A stretch of DNA of 64,000 bases. Source: Flavobacteriales bacterium (lineage in GTDB: Bacteria; Bacteroidota; Bacteroidia; CAIKAF01). Position numbers and translations under genes: made by a program. The stretch lies in contig JAGYKD010000003.1 of the NCBI GenBank assembly GCA_018401695.1, positions 248,001-312,000 of the forward strand, read 5' to 3'. The notes below the pieces were generated by a model. That model was not told the DNA's origin and made no database searches. It saw only the letters and a program-made list of their open reading frames with translations. Position 1 is the first letter of the stretch, and every line of letters starts with the position of its first letter. Positions 26,867 to 36,414 of the stretch are shown here, one piece after another.

Positions 26867-27129
26867 ATGGACCTTTATCCTGAAGATTTTTGGGATCTCA
26901 TTTTGGTGACGGCTTTTTATCCAAGTGTATCTACTTGTTTTATTAATGCTTTTGAAATTTTTTGGTTTTCCTAGGCTTTAATCCTTTTTTGGTACTTTGT
27001 TTTGGTAAAATAAAGGACCAATGGATTGCCTTGCTATTCTCAAAAAATATCTAATATTAAGCTATTATTGGATGCCTCTAAACTTCAATGATAGTATCCA
27101 CCCTTTAATCAGTGAATAGGCCTTAGAAT
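26867..27129. other. AT-rich intergenic region after the gld terminator
   Basis: No coding frame, tRNA or repeat element is seen. It is noticeably more AT-rich than the surrounding genes. It presumably holds the promoter for the epimerase at 27130, but no full TTTG-N19-TAnnTTTG match was found. Confidence 0.5.
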
Positions 27130-27954
27130 ATGCGCATAATCTTAACCGGCGGTACCGGATTCGTTGGTTCTGCCTTAGTTCCCAAACTCTTGGAGCATGG
27201 CCATAGCTTGTGCATAGGAACCAGTAGGTCTAATGAGGTGCACCACTTGCCCTATTCCAATCAAGTCGACTGGTTTCCTTTGGACCTATGTGTGCATGGC
27301 AACTATACCCTTCCCCAAGGAAGCTTTGACATGCTCATCCATTTGGCTTGGCCTAAGCTGAATAATTACCTTGATGCTGCGCATCTCACCCATATTCTTC
27401 CTGCACAGCTCGATTTTACTAGTCAAGTGCTGAAGCGTGGAGTTTCACGCATTTTAAGTTTGGGTACCTGTATGGAATATGGCCTAGTGGAGGGAGCTAT
27501 TCCTTCTTCTCATCCAACACTGCCTGTTACCCCCTATGGCTTGGCCAAAGACAGCCTCCATAAAGCATTAACTTTTTTGGCACCCATACACAATGCCCGT
27601 CTTCAGTGGCTTAGGGTTTTTTATTTGTATGGTAATCCCCCAAGGAAAGGAACTTTGCTCCATAAACTGCATGCGGCTATTGAAGAAAAATTGCCCGGAT
27701 TCCCCATGAGCAAAGGCAACCAAATCCGCGATTTTATTTCCATGGATCAATTGATTCATGAGGTATTTTGGTATTTAAACCACCCCGATTCTACAGGGTG
27801 CTTTAACCTGTGTTCAGGAACACCTATTTCTGTCCTAGACTTTGTGCAGAATTATTTGGATAAGCATAACTTAAACATTGATTTGGAACCGGGAAAAGTG
27901 GCTTATCCCGAATACGAGCCTTTTGCCTTTTGGGGAGTCCCCGATTCCAAATAA
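27130..27954 (+). CDS. NAD-dependent epimerase/dehydratase family protein
   Basis: A 274-residue short-chain extended dehydrogenase. The NAD-binding motif is at the N-terminus (ILTGGTGFVGSALVPKLL), the catalytic Tyr-x3-Lys is in TPYGLAKDSLHKAL, and the supporting residues are in SLGTCMEYG. Members modify nucleotide sugars for surface polysaccharide or glycan synthesis. It is followed after 70 bases by a cephalosporin-hydroxylase-like methyltransferase-fold gene on the same strand; that pairing is common in sugar-modification clusters. The substrate cannot be told from the sequence. Confidence 0.85.
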   Translation: MRIILTGGTGFVGSALVPKLLEHGHSLCIGTSRSNEVHHLPYSNQVDWFPLDLCVHGNYTLPQGSFDMLIHLAWPKLNNYLDAAHLTHILPAQLDFTSQVLKRGVSRILSLGTCMEYGLVEGAIPSSHPTLPVTPYGLAKDSLHKALTFLAPIHNARLQWLRVFYLYGNPPRKGTLLHKLHAAIEEKLPGFPMSKGNQIRDFISMDQLIHEVFWYLNHPDSTGCFNLCSGTPISVLDFVQNYLDKHNLNIDLEPGKVAYPEYEPFAFWGVPDSK

Positions 27955-28024
27955 GTGGTAGTTCCCAAATTTCTAGGACTTTGCAGTAGATACCTTTTAA
28001 GTTATATTAGCGCAAATTTTGCCC

Positions 28025-28756
28025 ATGGATCCCATACAGGAGTTTAAAGACGAGAAAAAAGTACGCATAGCCTCTTATGCCCAAAACCAAGAGCTGCAAA
28101 ATGCCAGCAAAGATTTTTTAATCAGCTCCAACAAAGAACAGTATTCCTACAACTTCACCTGGATGGGAAGACCAATCATTCAATATCCCCAAGATATGTT
28201 GGCCATGCAGGAGCTTATTTGGGATATTCAACCCGACTTAATTATTGAAACCGGTATTGCCCATGGCGGCTCTTTGATTTTCTATGCCTCCATTATGGAG
28301 CTTATAGGTAAAGGAAAGGTTCTGGGTATCGATATCGATATTCGTCCACATAACCGAAAAGAAATTGAGCAACATCCGATGTTTAAACGCATCGAAATGA
28401 TTCAAGGTTCTTCCACCTCCCAGGAAACCTACGAACAGGTAAAAGCCCATGCCGATAGGGCAACAACCATAATGGTTTGTCTGGATTCCAACCACACCCA
28501 CGACCATGTGCTCAAAGAGTTGGAACTCTATGCTCCTTTTACTTCCGTGGGTTCCTATTGCGTTGTTTTTGATACCGTAGTGGAACTTCTACCGGACGAT
28601 ATGTTCCCCAACCGTCCCTGGTCCGTAGGCGACAATCCCATGACCGCTATGGATGCGTATCTGAATGACCACCCCGAATTTGAAATCGATCAGCAAATCG
28701 ACAACAAATTGCTGGTGTCTGTAGCTCCTCGCGGCTACCTTAAGCGTCTCCGCTAA
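28025..28756 (+). CDS. Cephalosporin hydroxylase (CmcI/RhmM-like) family protein
   Basis: About 243 residues from the ATG at 28025 (a TTG six bases earlier is in frame). The S-adenosylmethionine-binding pattern is visible in DLIIETGIAHGGSLIFYAS and GKVLGIDIDIRPHNR, followed by LDSNHTHDHVLKELELYAP, the signature of the CmcI/RhmM family with its conserved Asp and His metal ligands. Despite the family name, most members are sugar O-methyltransferases. With the epimerase upstream it may modify a surface glycan. The last four bases overlap the convergent FG-GAP gene. Confidence 0.87.
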   Translation: MDPIQEFKDEKKVRIASYAQNQELQNASKDFLISSNKEQYSYNFTWMGRPIIQYPQDMLAMQELIWDIQPDLIIETGIAHGGSLIFYASIMELIGKGKVLGIDIDIRPHNRKEIEQHPMFKRIEMIQGSSTSQETYEQVKAHADRATTIMVCLDSNHTHDHVLKELELYAPFTSVGSYCVVFDTVVELLPDDMFPNRPWSVGDNPMTAMDAYLNDHPEFEIDQQIDNKLLVSVAPRGYLKRLR

Positions 28757-30357
28757 GGCGCTCCAACTACGGACAACAAACTTCTTGAGCCGGTTTTTTC
28801 AGGAATTACTAGGTACAGGCTTGGCGCCAGATCCTCAGTGGCCACAGTACCCCTGCCGCACCAACGCTTAATTGCTGTTCCGCTAAGGCCAACTAAACGA
28901 TAGCATGCATCCTCAGGTCCTGACATGCTAAAAAAAGCGTGGCAAGGATTGGGGTAGGGAAAAGACTCTTGTGCATTTGCGTGAGTATTTAAAGATTGTG
29001 TACCACATGCTTCATTTATTTCTAGGGGCGATAGAAATCCGCTTCTTTGCGCATCTTGACGGAACATAGTCCATTCGGGGCATTGGCCTTTGCCTGCTTC
29101 CATCATAAAAGCCTTGCCTATATTTTGTGCATCCGGCGTGTAGGTGCCGTAACCGGCAGCAACAAATACATCCATCGTACCATTGCCGTCAAAATCGGCA
29201 CAAATGGGGGCATTATCGGTAAGCACATACGGCAAATTAGAAGGAAGGCTGTCGGCCAATGAAATTTCCCAAATAAGTCCTTCAAAAGGTTCCACCGCCA
29301 AAACCCTACCCATAAACGTGGAAAAAACCAGGTCCAAGGTATCGTTTCCATTGATGTCGGCCACAGCACAACCCCTAAAAGAAGAATAAGTGGTGGCAAA
29401 GCTCCATAAGGTTTGCCCGGTAGCAGCATCCAATACCCAAACCCGCTCGTCCAGCTGCACCCAATCGTTGTTGAATACCACCAGCTCTAATGTGCCATTA
29501 CCGTCCAAATCTGCCACGGAAACAGCTCCCATAGTACTTTCCGGGATGTGCATACTCCAAAGCTCCGAACCGTCTTCTACATGCAATGCCCGCACATAAC
29601 CGTTATTGGTCCCAATCAAATACTCTTTATTTCCATCGCCGTCCACATCCGCCACAGCACCGGCATGGTAAGCATTGAAGCTTGAGCTGTCGGTTTGTTG
29701 AACGGTCCAAAGATTTTGACCGCTTTGCCAATCGTAGGCCCAAATAAATAAATCGTTGTTGAAATAATTGCCCACAATCACATCCAACCTCCCATCTCCG
29801 TTTACATCTACCGGACTTGGAGCCGTTTGGATGGGGCCTTGTAGCGGATCGGCCTGTACCGTGGCCAGCGTAGTTCCATCGGAGCCATTGAGCACCAGCA
29901 CTTGTCCCTGAAAATTTCCCAAGAGAATTTCAATTGTACCATTTCCATCTGTATCCACGGCAACAGGAGGCGAGTCTCCACCGCCGGTGCTAACCGCCCA
30001 TTCCTGCTGCCCCGTGGCACCATCCACACAAAATAAGGTGGGTACGCAGGAACCTTGCAGTAAAACCTCCAAAGCGCCATCTCCATCCACATCATAAATC
30101 AAGGGCGCAACATCGCCGCAACCACCCATGTCGAATACCCACGCCACGGTTCCGTCCTCCGCATGCAAGCAATGGGCCTTTCCATCATTGGTGTAGGTGG
30201 TAAACACCATTTCTAATTTACCGTCTCCGTCCAAATCTGCGGCAGCAGCAGAACCAAATACAGGAGCAGGTAAATCATAACTCCATTTGCCTATCGGGTA
30301 GTTGCCCTGCGCCAAACCCAGCTTTACCAAAAAAAGACACACCATCGTATATTTCAT
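28753..30357 (-). CDS. Secreted FG-GAP/VCBS repeat protein with T9SS sorting tail
   Basis: A 534-residue secreted protein. The signal peptide covers about residues 1-17. Eight FG-GAP-like calcium-loop repeats follow, each of the form D-x-D-G-D/N-G-x-x-E/D, for example DLDGDGKLEMVF, DVDGDGALEVLL, DTDGNGTIEILL, DVNGDGRLDVIV, DVDGDGNKEYLI, DLDGNGTLELVV, DINGNDTLDLVF and DFDGNGTMDVFV. Between them are PQQ-propeller-like strands (GTVAWVF, GSELWSM, GQTLWSF), so the fold is an eight-blade-like propeller. The C-terminal 75 residues (YPNPCHAFFSMSG...LAPSLYLVIP) match the type A T9SS sorting domain. Its ligand is unknown. Confidence 0.85.
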   Translation of the reverse strand: MKYTMVCLFLVKLGLAQGNYPIGKWSYDLPAPVFGSAAAADLDGDGKLEMVFTTYTNDGKAHCLHAEDGTVAWVFDMGGCGDVAPLIYDVDGDGALEVLLQGSCVPTLFCVDGATGQQEWAVSTGGGDSPPVAVDTDGNGTIEILLGNFQGQVLVLNGSDGTTLATVQADPLQGPIQTAPSPVDVNGDGRLDVIVGNYFNNDLFIWAYDWQSGQNLWTVQQTDSSSFNAYHAGAVADVDGDGNKEYLIGTNNGYVRALHVEDGSELWSMHIPESTMGAVSVADLDGNGTLELVVFNNDWVQLDERVWVLDAATGQTLWSFATTYSSFRGCAVADINGNDTLDLVFSTFMGRVLAVEPFEGLIWEISLADSLPSNLPYVLTDNAPICADFDGNGTMDVFVAAGYGTYTPDAQNIGKAFMMEAGKGQCPEWTMFRQDAQRSGFLSPLEINEACGTQSLNTHANAQESFPYPNPCHAFFSMSGPEDACYRLVGLSGTAIKRWCGRGTVATEDLAPSLYLVIPEKTGSRSLLSVVGAP

Positions 30358-30422
30358 ACCTAAACATACGAAATCTGCACCGTCCCTATTTCTTTAAACC
30401 TCAATTACCCGTCCCATTTTTT

Positions 30423-30606
30423 GGGGGGCCTTATCATCTGGGGCCTGCCCATAGGATTTTTGCGCGCTGTGTGGGCCCTCCCTGCTGCCCTGTTTAGCCA
30501 AAGGCAGGGGCAAATGCTTGGTTCTGTGTTCCGCAAAGCTCCACAAGCCCCAAGCAGTGCCCCTAAGCCTTTGGCCTGCACAGGGGCATTCGTTCGGTCC
30601 CGGGCC
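30423..30606 (+). repeat. GC-rich intergenic stem-loop element E
   Basis: Begins GGGGGGCC after a T run and ends CGGTCCCGGGCC. Arms 30497-30521 and 30550-30575 pair over about 22 of 25 bases (GCCAAAGGC with GCCTTTGGC, GGGGCA with TGCCCC, TGCTTGG with CCAAGCA). The loop contains GCAAAGCTCC, also found in the core of the element at 52015-52160. It occupies the middle of the 390-base gap between the divergent FG-GAP gene and purL. Confidence 0.7.
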
Positions 30607-30723
30607 AAACACTCTGTTGTTCATGTACGCTAAACAAAATCCTATTGTTTCTGCTCAAACCTTCTTCCACAAAATGTCTTAGGATTATTCCTAAAATATG
30701 CCTGCGAAACGCCCTTTGCTACG

Positions 30724-30731
30724 TACTTTTG
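30724..30731 (+). promoter_or_regulatory. -7 element of the purL promoter
   Basis: TACTTTTG is an exact TAnnTTTG match 16 bases before the purL ATG. No clear TTTG lies 19 bases upstream, so the -33 element is weak. Confidence 0.5.
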
Positions 30732-30747
30732 TGCAAACACCGCCGGT

Positions 30748-32994
30748 ATGAGCCAAACGCCACATGCACACCCCACCGACCTCAACACAGCAAAGCAATT
30801 GGGCCTTTTGCCCGAAGAGTTTCAACATATTGTGGAGGCCCTAGGACGGGTGCCAAACTTTACCGAACTGTGCGCCTTTTCCGGTATGTGGAGCGAGCAT
30901 TGCTCCTATAAAAATTCCATAAAGTGGCTCAAAACTTTGCCGCGCACCGGTCCCGATATGTTGGCCGAGGCAGGGAAAGAAAATGCCGGTTTAATCGATA
31001 TCGGCGATGGCCTGGCCTGTGCCTTTAAAATTGAATCGCACAACCATCCCTCAGCTATTGAGCCCTACCAAGGTGCTGCCACAGGTGTTGGAGGAATCAA
31101 CCGCGATATTTTTACCATGGGAGCCCGCCCAATAGCCCAACTCAATGCCTTGTTCTTTAGTCATCCTGCCGAAACCAAATCTCAATGGCTCATGCGGGGT
31201 GTGGTTAAGGGTATTGGCGACTACGGAAATGCCTTTGGTGTTCCCACCGTCGCCGGACAAGTGTTTTTTGACGATTCCTTCCGACAAAACCCTTTGGTGA
31301 ATGCCATGTCCGCAGGTATTGTTGAGCACCACAAAGTCATGAGTGCTATTGCCACCGGCGCAGGAAATCCTGTGTACATTGTAGGCTCAGCCACAGGCAA
31401 GGATGGAATTCATGGCGCTTCCTTTGCTTCCGGAGATATTACCGAGTCCAGCGCAGACAATCTACCCGCTGTTCAAGTGGGTGACCCTTTTCAAGAAAAA
31501 CTGCTTTTAGAAGCAACCCTCGAACTTATTGACTCAGGAGCAGCAGTTGGCATTCAAGATATGGGAGCCGCCGGAATCATTTGCTCCACCTCCGAAATGT
31601 CAGAGAAAGGCGGCCACGGCATGGATATCTACTTAGACCGTGTCCCTACACGCGGTGGGGAAATGCAGCCTTACGAGTTGCTGCTTTCAGAATCTCAAGA
31701 GCGTATGTTGGTTGTGGTGCATAAGGGCCGCGAAAAAGAGGTAGAAGCTATTTTTGATCGCTGGGATTTGCAATGTGCCTGTATCGGTGAAGTAACTGGA
31801 CAAGATCGCCTTCGTTTTTATATGCATGGGACCTTGGAAGCCGAGCTTCCGGCCTCCCTCCTTGTTCTTGGTGGAGGGGCTCCCGTTTACGAAAGAGAGT
31901 TTGCAGAACCTGCTTATATTAAAACGGCCAAGCAATTCTCCCCAAGTCAAATTCCGCAACCCAAAAACTTAAAAGACACTGCCCTAAAGCTGCATGCCCA
32001 GCCCAATTTGGTCAGCCGCACCTGGGTCACTCGCCAATATGATTCTACGATTGGAACCGCCAACCTAAGCGCCAACAAACCCTCGGATGCAGCCATAATT
32101 TGGGTAAAGGGTACCCAAAAAGCGCTGGCCTTAACGGTGGACGTAAACCCAAGGTATGTGCAAGCCGATCCCAAAAAAGGTGCCATGATTGCGGTAGCCG
32201 AGGCCGCAAGAAACATTGCCTGTTCCGGTGCCACTCCCAAAGCCATTACCAACTGCCTGAATTTTGGCAACCCATACCAACCCGAGGCGTATTGGCAGTT
32301 CGTACACGCCGTAAAGGGCATGGGAGAGGCATGTAAGGCCTTTGGAACTCCTGTAACGGGAGGTAATGTGAGTTTTTACAACCAGTTTACCAAAGGCAAT
32401 CAAACCATTCCTGTAGCGCCCTCCCCGTCCATTGGTATGTTGGGTTTGCTCCATGACTTAAAGCATCATACCGGCTTGGCCTTTCAAAAGCCCGGCGAGG
32501 CTATTTTCTTGCTCGGTGAGGCAACCAACGATATAGCAAGCTCCGAATACTTGCGTTGCTTTTATCCCGATTTGCTTTCTCCGGCTCCTTATTTTGTCTT
32601 GGAAAAAGAAATTGTGCTCTGTACGCTTATTCAACATGCCATTGCTCAAGGTTTGGTGGCTTCTGCACATGATGTTAGTGAGGGAGGTCTTTGGCAATGC
32701 TTGCTGGAGTCTGCTTATCCCAATATGCTTGGCTTTGAGGCTTTTCTCGACGATAGTTTCCGACCCGATGCCTATTTGTTTGGGGAGGGTCAAGGCCGTA
32801 TTTTGATTTCGGCTGATCCCGAAAATGAAGAGGCTTTGCTCGACTTGGCGTCAGAAGCGGGGGTGCCTTTAACGCTCATTGGCCACACCTTGCCCAATAA
32901 AGTCCGGGTGGAGGGAGAAGATTGGGGTAATATTGAGGATTGGTATACAATATATACCGAAAGTTTAGAGAAATACTTACAAGTGACTCAATAG
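30748..32994 (+). CDS. purL: Phosphoribosylformylglycinamidine synthase subunit PurL
   Basis: A 748-residue small-type PurL, which makes FGAM from FGAR and ATP in purine synthesis and needs PurS and PurQ partners that are not in this window. Motifs are FSGMWSEHCSYKNS near the N-terminus, KIESHNHPSAIEPYQGAATGVGG (ATP/metal site), TMGARPIAQL, GASFASGDITE, the paired GIQDMGAAGI and, in the second half, CLNFGNPYQPE and VTGGNVSFYNQ. Both AIR-synthase-like halves are complete. It stands alone on the plus strand; its end overlaps the convergent esterase by 18 bases. Confidence 0.96.
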   Translation: MSQTPHAHPTDLNTAKQLGLLPEEFQHIVEALGRVPNFTELCAFSGMWSEHCSYKNSIKWLKTLPRTGPDMLAEAGKENAGLIDIGDGLACAFKIESHNHPSAIEPYQGAATGVGGINRDIFTMGARPIAQLNALFFSHPAETKSQWLMRGVVKGIGDYGNAFGVPTVAGQVFFDDSFRQNPLVNAMSAGIVEHHKVMSAIATGAGNPVYIVGSATGKDGIHGASFASGDITESSADNLPAVQVGDPFQEKLLLEATLELIDSGAAVGIQDMGAAGIICSTSEMSEKGGHGMDIYLDRVPTRGGEMQPYELLLSESQERMLVVVHKGREKEVEAIFDRWDLQCACIGEVTGQDRLRFYMHGTLEAELPASLLVLGGGAPVYEREFAEPAYIKTAKQFSPSQIPQPKNLKDTALKLHAQPNLVSRTWVTRQYDSTIGTANLSANKPSDAAIIWVKGTQKALALTVDVNPRYVQADPKKGAMIAVAEAARNIACSGATPKAITNCLNFGNPYQPEAYWQFVHAVKGMGEACKAFGTPVTGGNVSFYNQFTKGNQTIPVAPSPSIGMLGLLHDLKHHTGLAFQKPGEAIFLLGEATNDIASSEYLRCFYPDLLSPAPYFVLEKEIVLCTLIQHAIAQGLVASAHDVSEGGLWQCLLESAYPNMLGFEAFLDDSFRPDAYLFGEGQGRILISADPENEEALLDLASEAGVPLTLIGHTLPNKVRVEGEDWGNIEDWYTIYTESLEKYLQVTQ

Positions 32995-33867
32995 CCAGGT
33001 CCCGGCCTTATTCAAGGCCCTTGTGGCCTCCGGCAACAAGCCATCTCCGGCCTGAAATACATGAAACATACCAGGGTAGACTTCTAAATCTACGGCCGTT
33101 TTTCCTTCCTTAAGCAAGCGCTCCATAGCTAAGGCGTCGGGCAAAAGTAATTCGTCCCCACCTGCTTGCAATAGGATTGGGCCTAAGTCTCTAGCCTCAT
33201 TAAATACAGGCGAAACTTCAGGGTTTTTGGTCTGTGTTCCTGCATAAAACTTGGCAAATCTCGCCAAGGATTGCCTATCTAAATAAGGGTCTTTTTGCTC
33301 TTGTCGGTCATATCCCGGCAATTGGCCGCTTAAATCACACCACGGGGATATCAAGTAGGTGGCTGTGGGCATAGCTTTTTGCCTTTCCTTTAATCTATAC
33401 AATAGCGAAAGTGCTAAACCTCCGCCTGCAGAATCTCCAGCCAAAAACAGCTTTTGGTGCGGAAATCTTTGTTCCATGGCTTCCCATGCAGCCAAGGCAT
33501 CTTCTAATGCCGCAGGGTAGGGGTGTTCCGGTGCCAATCTGTAATTGGGTATCCAAACTTCAAAATGGGTTCTTCGAGCAATTCTGCCGGCCATTTTCCA
33601 GTGGGTATGGGCACTCCCCATAGCATAGCCTCCCCCATGCAAATAAAGCAGAGGGGCTTTGGGCTTTTTGTTATTGGCCTGCACAACAAGCGCTTCCAAG
33701 TGTGCTAATTTTTCCCAAGTCTTAGTGCAGCCTTTGGGAGAAGGAAGCAAACGCATCAGTCGTTCCATGCCCGGACGCATGTGGTATAAGGGCATGCGTT
33801 GGTGGTAGCCATGTTTTTTATACCAACGAAAGAGTTTCTTTGCAACTTTAGATTGAAACGAAGCCAT
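32977..33867 (-). CDS. Alpha/beta hydrolase of the hormone-sensitive lipase (HSL) family
   Basis: About 296 residues from MASFQSKVAKKLF. Longer in-frame starts run into the symporter gene and are out of character. The oxyanion motif HGGGYAMGS, the nucleophile elbow GDSAGGGLAL, the acid GGDELLLPDA and the catalytic His in YPGMFHVFQ are all present, as is NYRLAPEHPYPAALED. Members hydrolyse short-chain esters. There is no signal peptide. It starts four bases after the symporter stop, so the two are probably co-transcribed with aroC. Confidence 0.88.
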   Translation of the reverse strand: MASFQSKVAKKLFRWYKKHGYHQRMPLYHMRPGMERLMRLLPSPKGCTKTWEKLAHLEALVVQANNKKPKAPLLYLHGGGYAMGSAHTHWKMAGRIARRTHFEVWIPNYRLAPEHPYPAALEDALAAWEAMEQRFPHQKLFLAGDSAGGGLALSLLYRLKERQKAMPTATYLISPWCDLSGQLPGYDRQEQKDPYLDRQSLARFAKFYAGTQTKNPEVSPVFNEARDLGPILLQAGGDELLLPDALAMERLLKEGKTAVDLEVYPGMFHVFQAGDGLLPEATRALNKAGTWLLSHL

Positions 33868-33871
33868 CTGC

Positions 33872-35197
33872 CTACTTCTCGTGACTATCAACGATATAGG
33901 CCACCATGGCATCCGAAGTAACGTTGGCGGTGGTTCTAAACATATCCAGCAATCGATCGGGCGCCAATATAAGAGCAATACCTTCGGGAGCCATACCCAC
34001 CGACTTAAGCACGATAACCAACATAATGATTCCCGCTCCCGGAACTGCCGCAGAACCAATACTGGCCAATACTGCCGTCAATACTACCATCAATTGCTGC
34101 GAAAAACTTAAATCTAAGCCAAAAGATTGAGCAATAAACAAAGCAGCAATGGCCTGGTATAATGAGGTTCCATCCATATTTATGGTGGCTCCTAACGGAA
34201 GCACAAAACCGGAGGTTTTCGGCGAAATCTTTAAGTGGTTTTCCACGCGGTCTAAAGTCACAGGTAAGGTGGCCGCCGAACTGGAGGTGCTAAAAGCCAC
34301 CAATTGAGCCGGAAAAATCTCTCGATAAAAGCGGAAAATCTTTTTGGGACTGGTTTTCTTTACAAATAAGAATATAATGAGCGGGTTCACAGCAAAAATC
34401 AATAGCAAAACCCCCGCCAATACTACCGCCGTATACTTTCCTAAGGCAAACAAAATGTCCTGCACTTCGCCGGCATTGTCGGCCACCGAAGTCAAAACCC
34501 CCGCCAGCAAGGCGGTAACGCCAATGGGAGCATAGCGCATAATGAGGTCCACCATTTTTAAAATTACCTCATTCAGGCTATCAAAAAAGTCAAGCAGGGG
34601 CGCCGCCTTGTTTCCGGGCACCATCATTAAAGCGATACCCATAAGCAGGGCAAAAAAGATAACTTGCAACATATACTGGTTGTCCGAAGCTGCTCCAAAT
34701 ATGTTTTTGGGAACCATATCCACCAAAAACTGAAGCGCAGGCTCCGACTGCTTTTTGCTTGCTTTATCCAACACCGTTTCCTTAGATAGTGCTTGGTCTT
34801 TTTCCATTTGGCTGGCAAAGTTCTCTTGCATGCGCACTTGCATCTCGGCAGGAAACGATTTGCCGGGTTGAAAGGTATTGGCCAACCCAAGCCCTAAGCT
34901 AATGGCCGTGACTGTGGTAAGCATATACAGACCTAAGGTCCTTAAACCCATCCTGGAAAGGCTGGCTAAGTCTTTTAAGGAGGCAACCCCTGTAATTAAG
35001 GAAGCCAAAACCAAGGGCACAGCAATCACTTGCAAAAGTCTGGTAAATACATCCCCCCAAGGACTAATCCAATCTCTGGTGAAATCTTGCCATCCTTGCT
35101 GTACGGCCAATATACCGTAAATCAAGCCAAGGACCATGCCCAGTAAAATCTGAACATACAAGGGCAAGCGCCGCTTTTTATGCTTTTGTTCCTTCAT
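33872..35197 (-). CDS. Dicarboxylate/amino acid:cation symporter (DAACS family)
   Basis: About 441 residues with eight membrane spans and two re-entrant loops expected. The family hallmarks are STSSSAATLPVTL (serine-rich hairpin), LGATINMDGTSLYQ (the NMDGT motif) and SIGSAAVPGAGIIML. It transports glutamate, aspartate or C4-dicarboxylates with protons or sodium; the substrate is not clear from sequence alone. The ATG at 35197 lies inside the end of aroC (20-base overlap), which points to coupling. An upstream in-frame ATG at 35242 would add 15 residues with no family similarity. Confidence 0.92.
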   Translation of the reverse strand: MKEQKHKKRRLPLYVQILLGMVLGLIYGILAVQQGWQDFTRDWISPWGDVFTRLLQVIAVPLVLASLITGVASLKDLASLSRMGLRTLGLYMLTTVTAISLGLGLANTFQPGKSFPAEMQVRMQENFASQMEKDQALSKETVLDKASKKQSEPALQFLVDMVPKNIFGAASDNQYMLQVIFFALLMGIALMMVPGNKAAPLLDFFDSLNEVILKMVDLIMRYAPIGVTALLAGVLTSVADNAGEVQDILFALGKYTAVVLAGVLLLIFAVNPLIIFLFVKKTSPKKIFRFYREIFPAQLVAFSTSSSAATLPVTLDRVENHLKISPKTSGFVLPLGATINMDGTSLYQAIAALFIAQSFGLDLSFSQQLMVVLTAVLASIGSAAVPGAGIIMLVIVLKSVGMAPEGIALILAPDRLLDMFRTTANVTSDAMVAYIVDSHEK

Positions 35198-36278
35198 GAA
35201 GTGCTTTACTTTGCTGAATAAGCCACATATCGGCCAAAACAAGCGCTGCCATGGCCTCTACAATGGGCACCGCTCTGGGTACCACGCAAGGATCATGCCT
35301 TCCCTTGGCCTCTATTGCTATGGTTTCTTTGGTTTGGGACAGGGTTTCTTGCGGTTTTCTTATCGTCGCTGTTGGTTTAAAGGCCACCCGAAATTGCACC
35401 GGCATACCGTTGCTTATACCACCCTGAATACCGGCCGAATGGTTGCTCCGCGTCTTAACTTTTCCCTCTTTTGCATAAAAAAGATCGTTTACCTCAGAAC
35501 CTTTGTGGCGGGTGAGCTCAAAACCACGGCCCATTTCAAATCCTTTTACGGCATTTATAGACAACATAGCAGCTCCTAATGCGGCATGCAATTTATAATA
35601 GATGGGCTCGCCCAAACCTGCCGGAACTCCGGTAATCTTGGCGGAGATAATGCCCCCTAAACTGTCGCCCTCATCCCGCGCAAGGGCTATGGCTTTTATC
35701 ATGGCCTGGCTGCATTTTTGGTCCGGACAATACACTATGCTTTGGCGTATCTGCTCCTTGGTCCAATCTCCAAAATCTTGCGGCATTTCGTGTTGGTGTA
35801 TGGAGCTAACCCAAGCCCTAATTTCTATGCCTAAAGACTCCAACCAAGGCATGAGCAAGGCTCCTGCAGCTACCCGACATGCCGTTTCTCGAGCCGAAGC
35901 CCGTCCGCCACCGCGGTAATCGCGAATGCCATATTTGGCCCAATAGGTATAATCGGCGTGAGAAGGTCTGAAAACCTCCTTGAGGGCTTCATAATCTCCC
36001 GACCGTTGGTCGGTATTCCGTATTAAAAAGCCTATTGGGCTTCCGGTAGTTTTTCCTTCAAAAATGCCGGACAGCCACTCAACTTCATCCGATTCATTTC
36101 TTGGGCTGCGCAAAGCATTTGCTCCCGGTCTTCGGGCCTCCATTTCGGTTTTTACACGGGCAAAGTCTACCGGAATCCCTGCCGGAACGCCGGACAGGAT
36201 ACCCCCAATGGCAGGCCCATGTGATTCTCCAAAGGTTTGCAAGCTCAACAATTCTCCTATTTGGCTCAAGCTTCCCAT
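35178..36278 (-). CDS. aroC: Chorismate synthase
   Basis: A 366-residue enzyme that converts EPSP to chorismate in aromatic amino acid synthesis, using reduced flavin. The family signatures are TFGESHGPAIGGILSGVPAG at the N-terminus, YRGGGRASARETACRVAAGA in the middle, and GISNGMPVQFRVAFKPTATI followed by GRHDPCVVPRAVPIVEAM near the C-terminus. All are complete. It leads a probable operon with the symporter and the esterase. About 136 bases of unremarkable DNA separate it from the gene at 36415. Confidence 0.97.
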   Translation of the reverse strand: MGSLSQIGELLSLQTFGESHGPAIGGILSGVPAGIPVDFARVKTEMEARRPGANALRSPRNESDEVEWLSGIFEGKTTGSPIGFLIRNTDQRSGDYEALKEVFRPSHADYTYWAKYGIRDYRGGGRASARETACRVAAGALLMPWLESLGIEIRAWVSSIHQHEMPQDFGDWTKEQIRQSIVYCPDQKCSQAMIKAIALARDEGDSLGGIISAKITGVPAGLGEPIYYKLHAALGAAMLSINAVKGFEMGRGFELTRHKGSEVNDLFYAKEGKVKTRSNHSAGIQGGISNGMPVQFRVAFKPTATIRKPQETLSQTKETIAIEAKGRHDPCVVPRAVPIVEAMAALVLADMWLIQQSKALHEGTKA

Positions 36279-36414
36279 CTGCTCGTTTCCACAGCTTTTT
36301 CAGGCTTAGGCACACCTATCCTTGGTATTTTGCCTCTCCCCGGGCTTTGGCATAGCTCAAAGGTATCAATTTTAAAGCAGGGCTACATGCCCTTTCTTCA
36401 GGTGGCATGGATTG

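Noticed and set aside
30645-30911. An 88-codon plus-strand frame upstream of and overlapping purL
   Set aside because: It overlaps the purL start in another frame and has no recognisable composition; the purL promoter lies inside it.
33868-34059. Longer N-terminus for the esterase
   Set aside because: The extra 64 codons are the out-of-frame shadow of the symporter gene and are Trp/Arg/Cys-rich without similarity.
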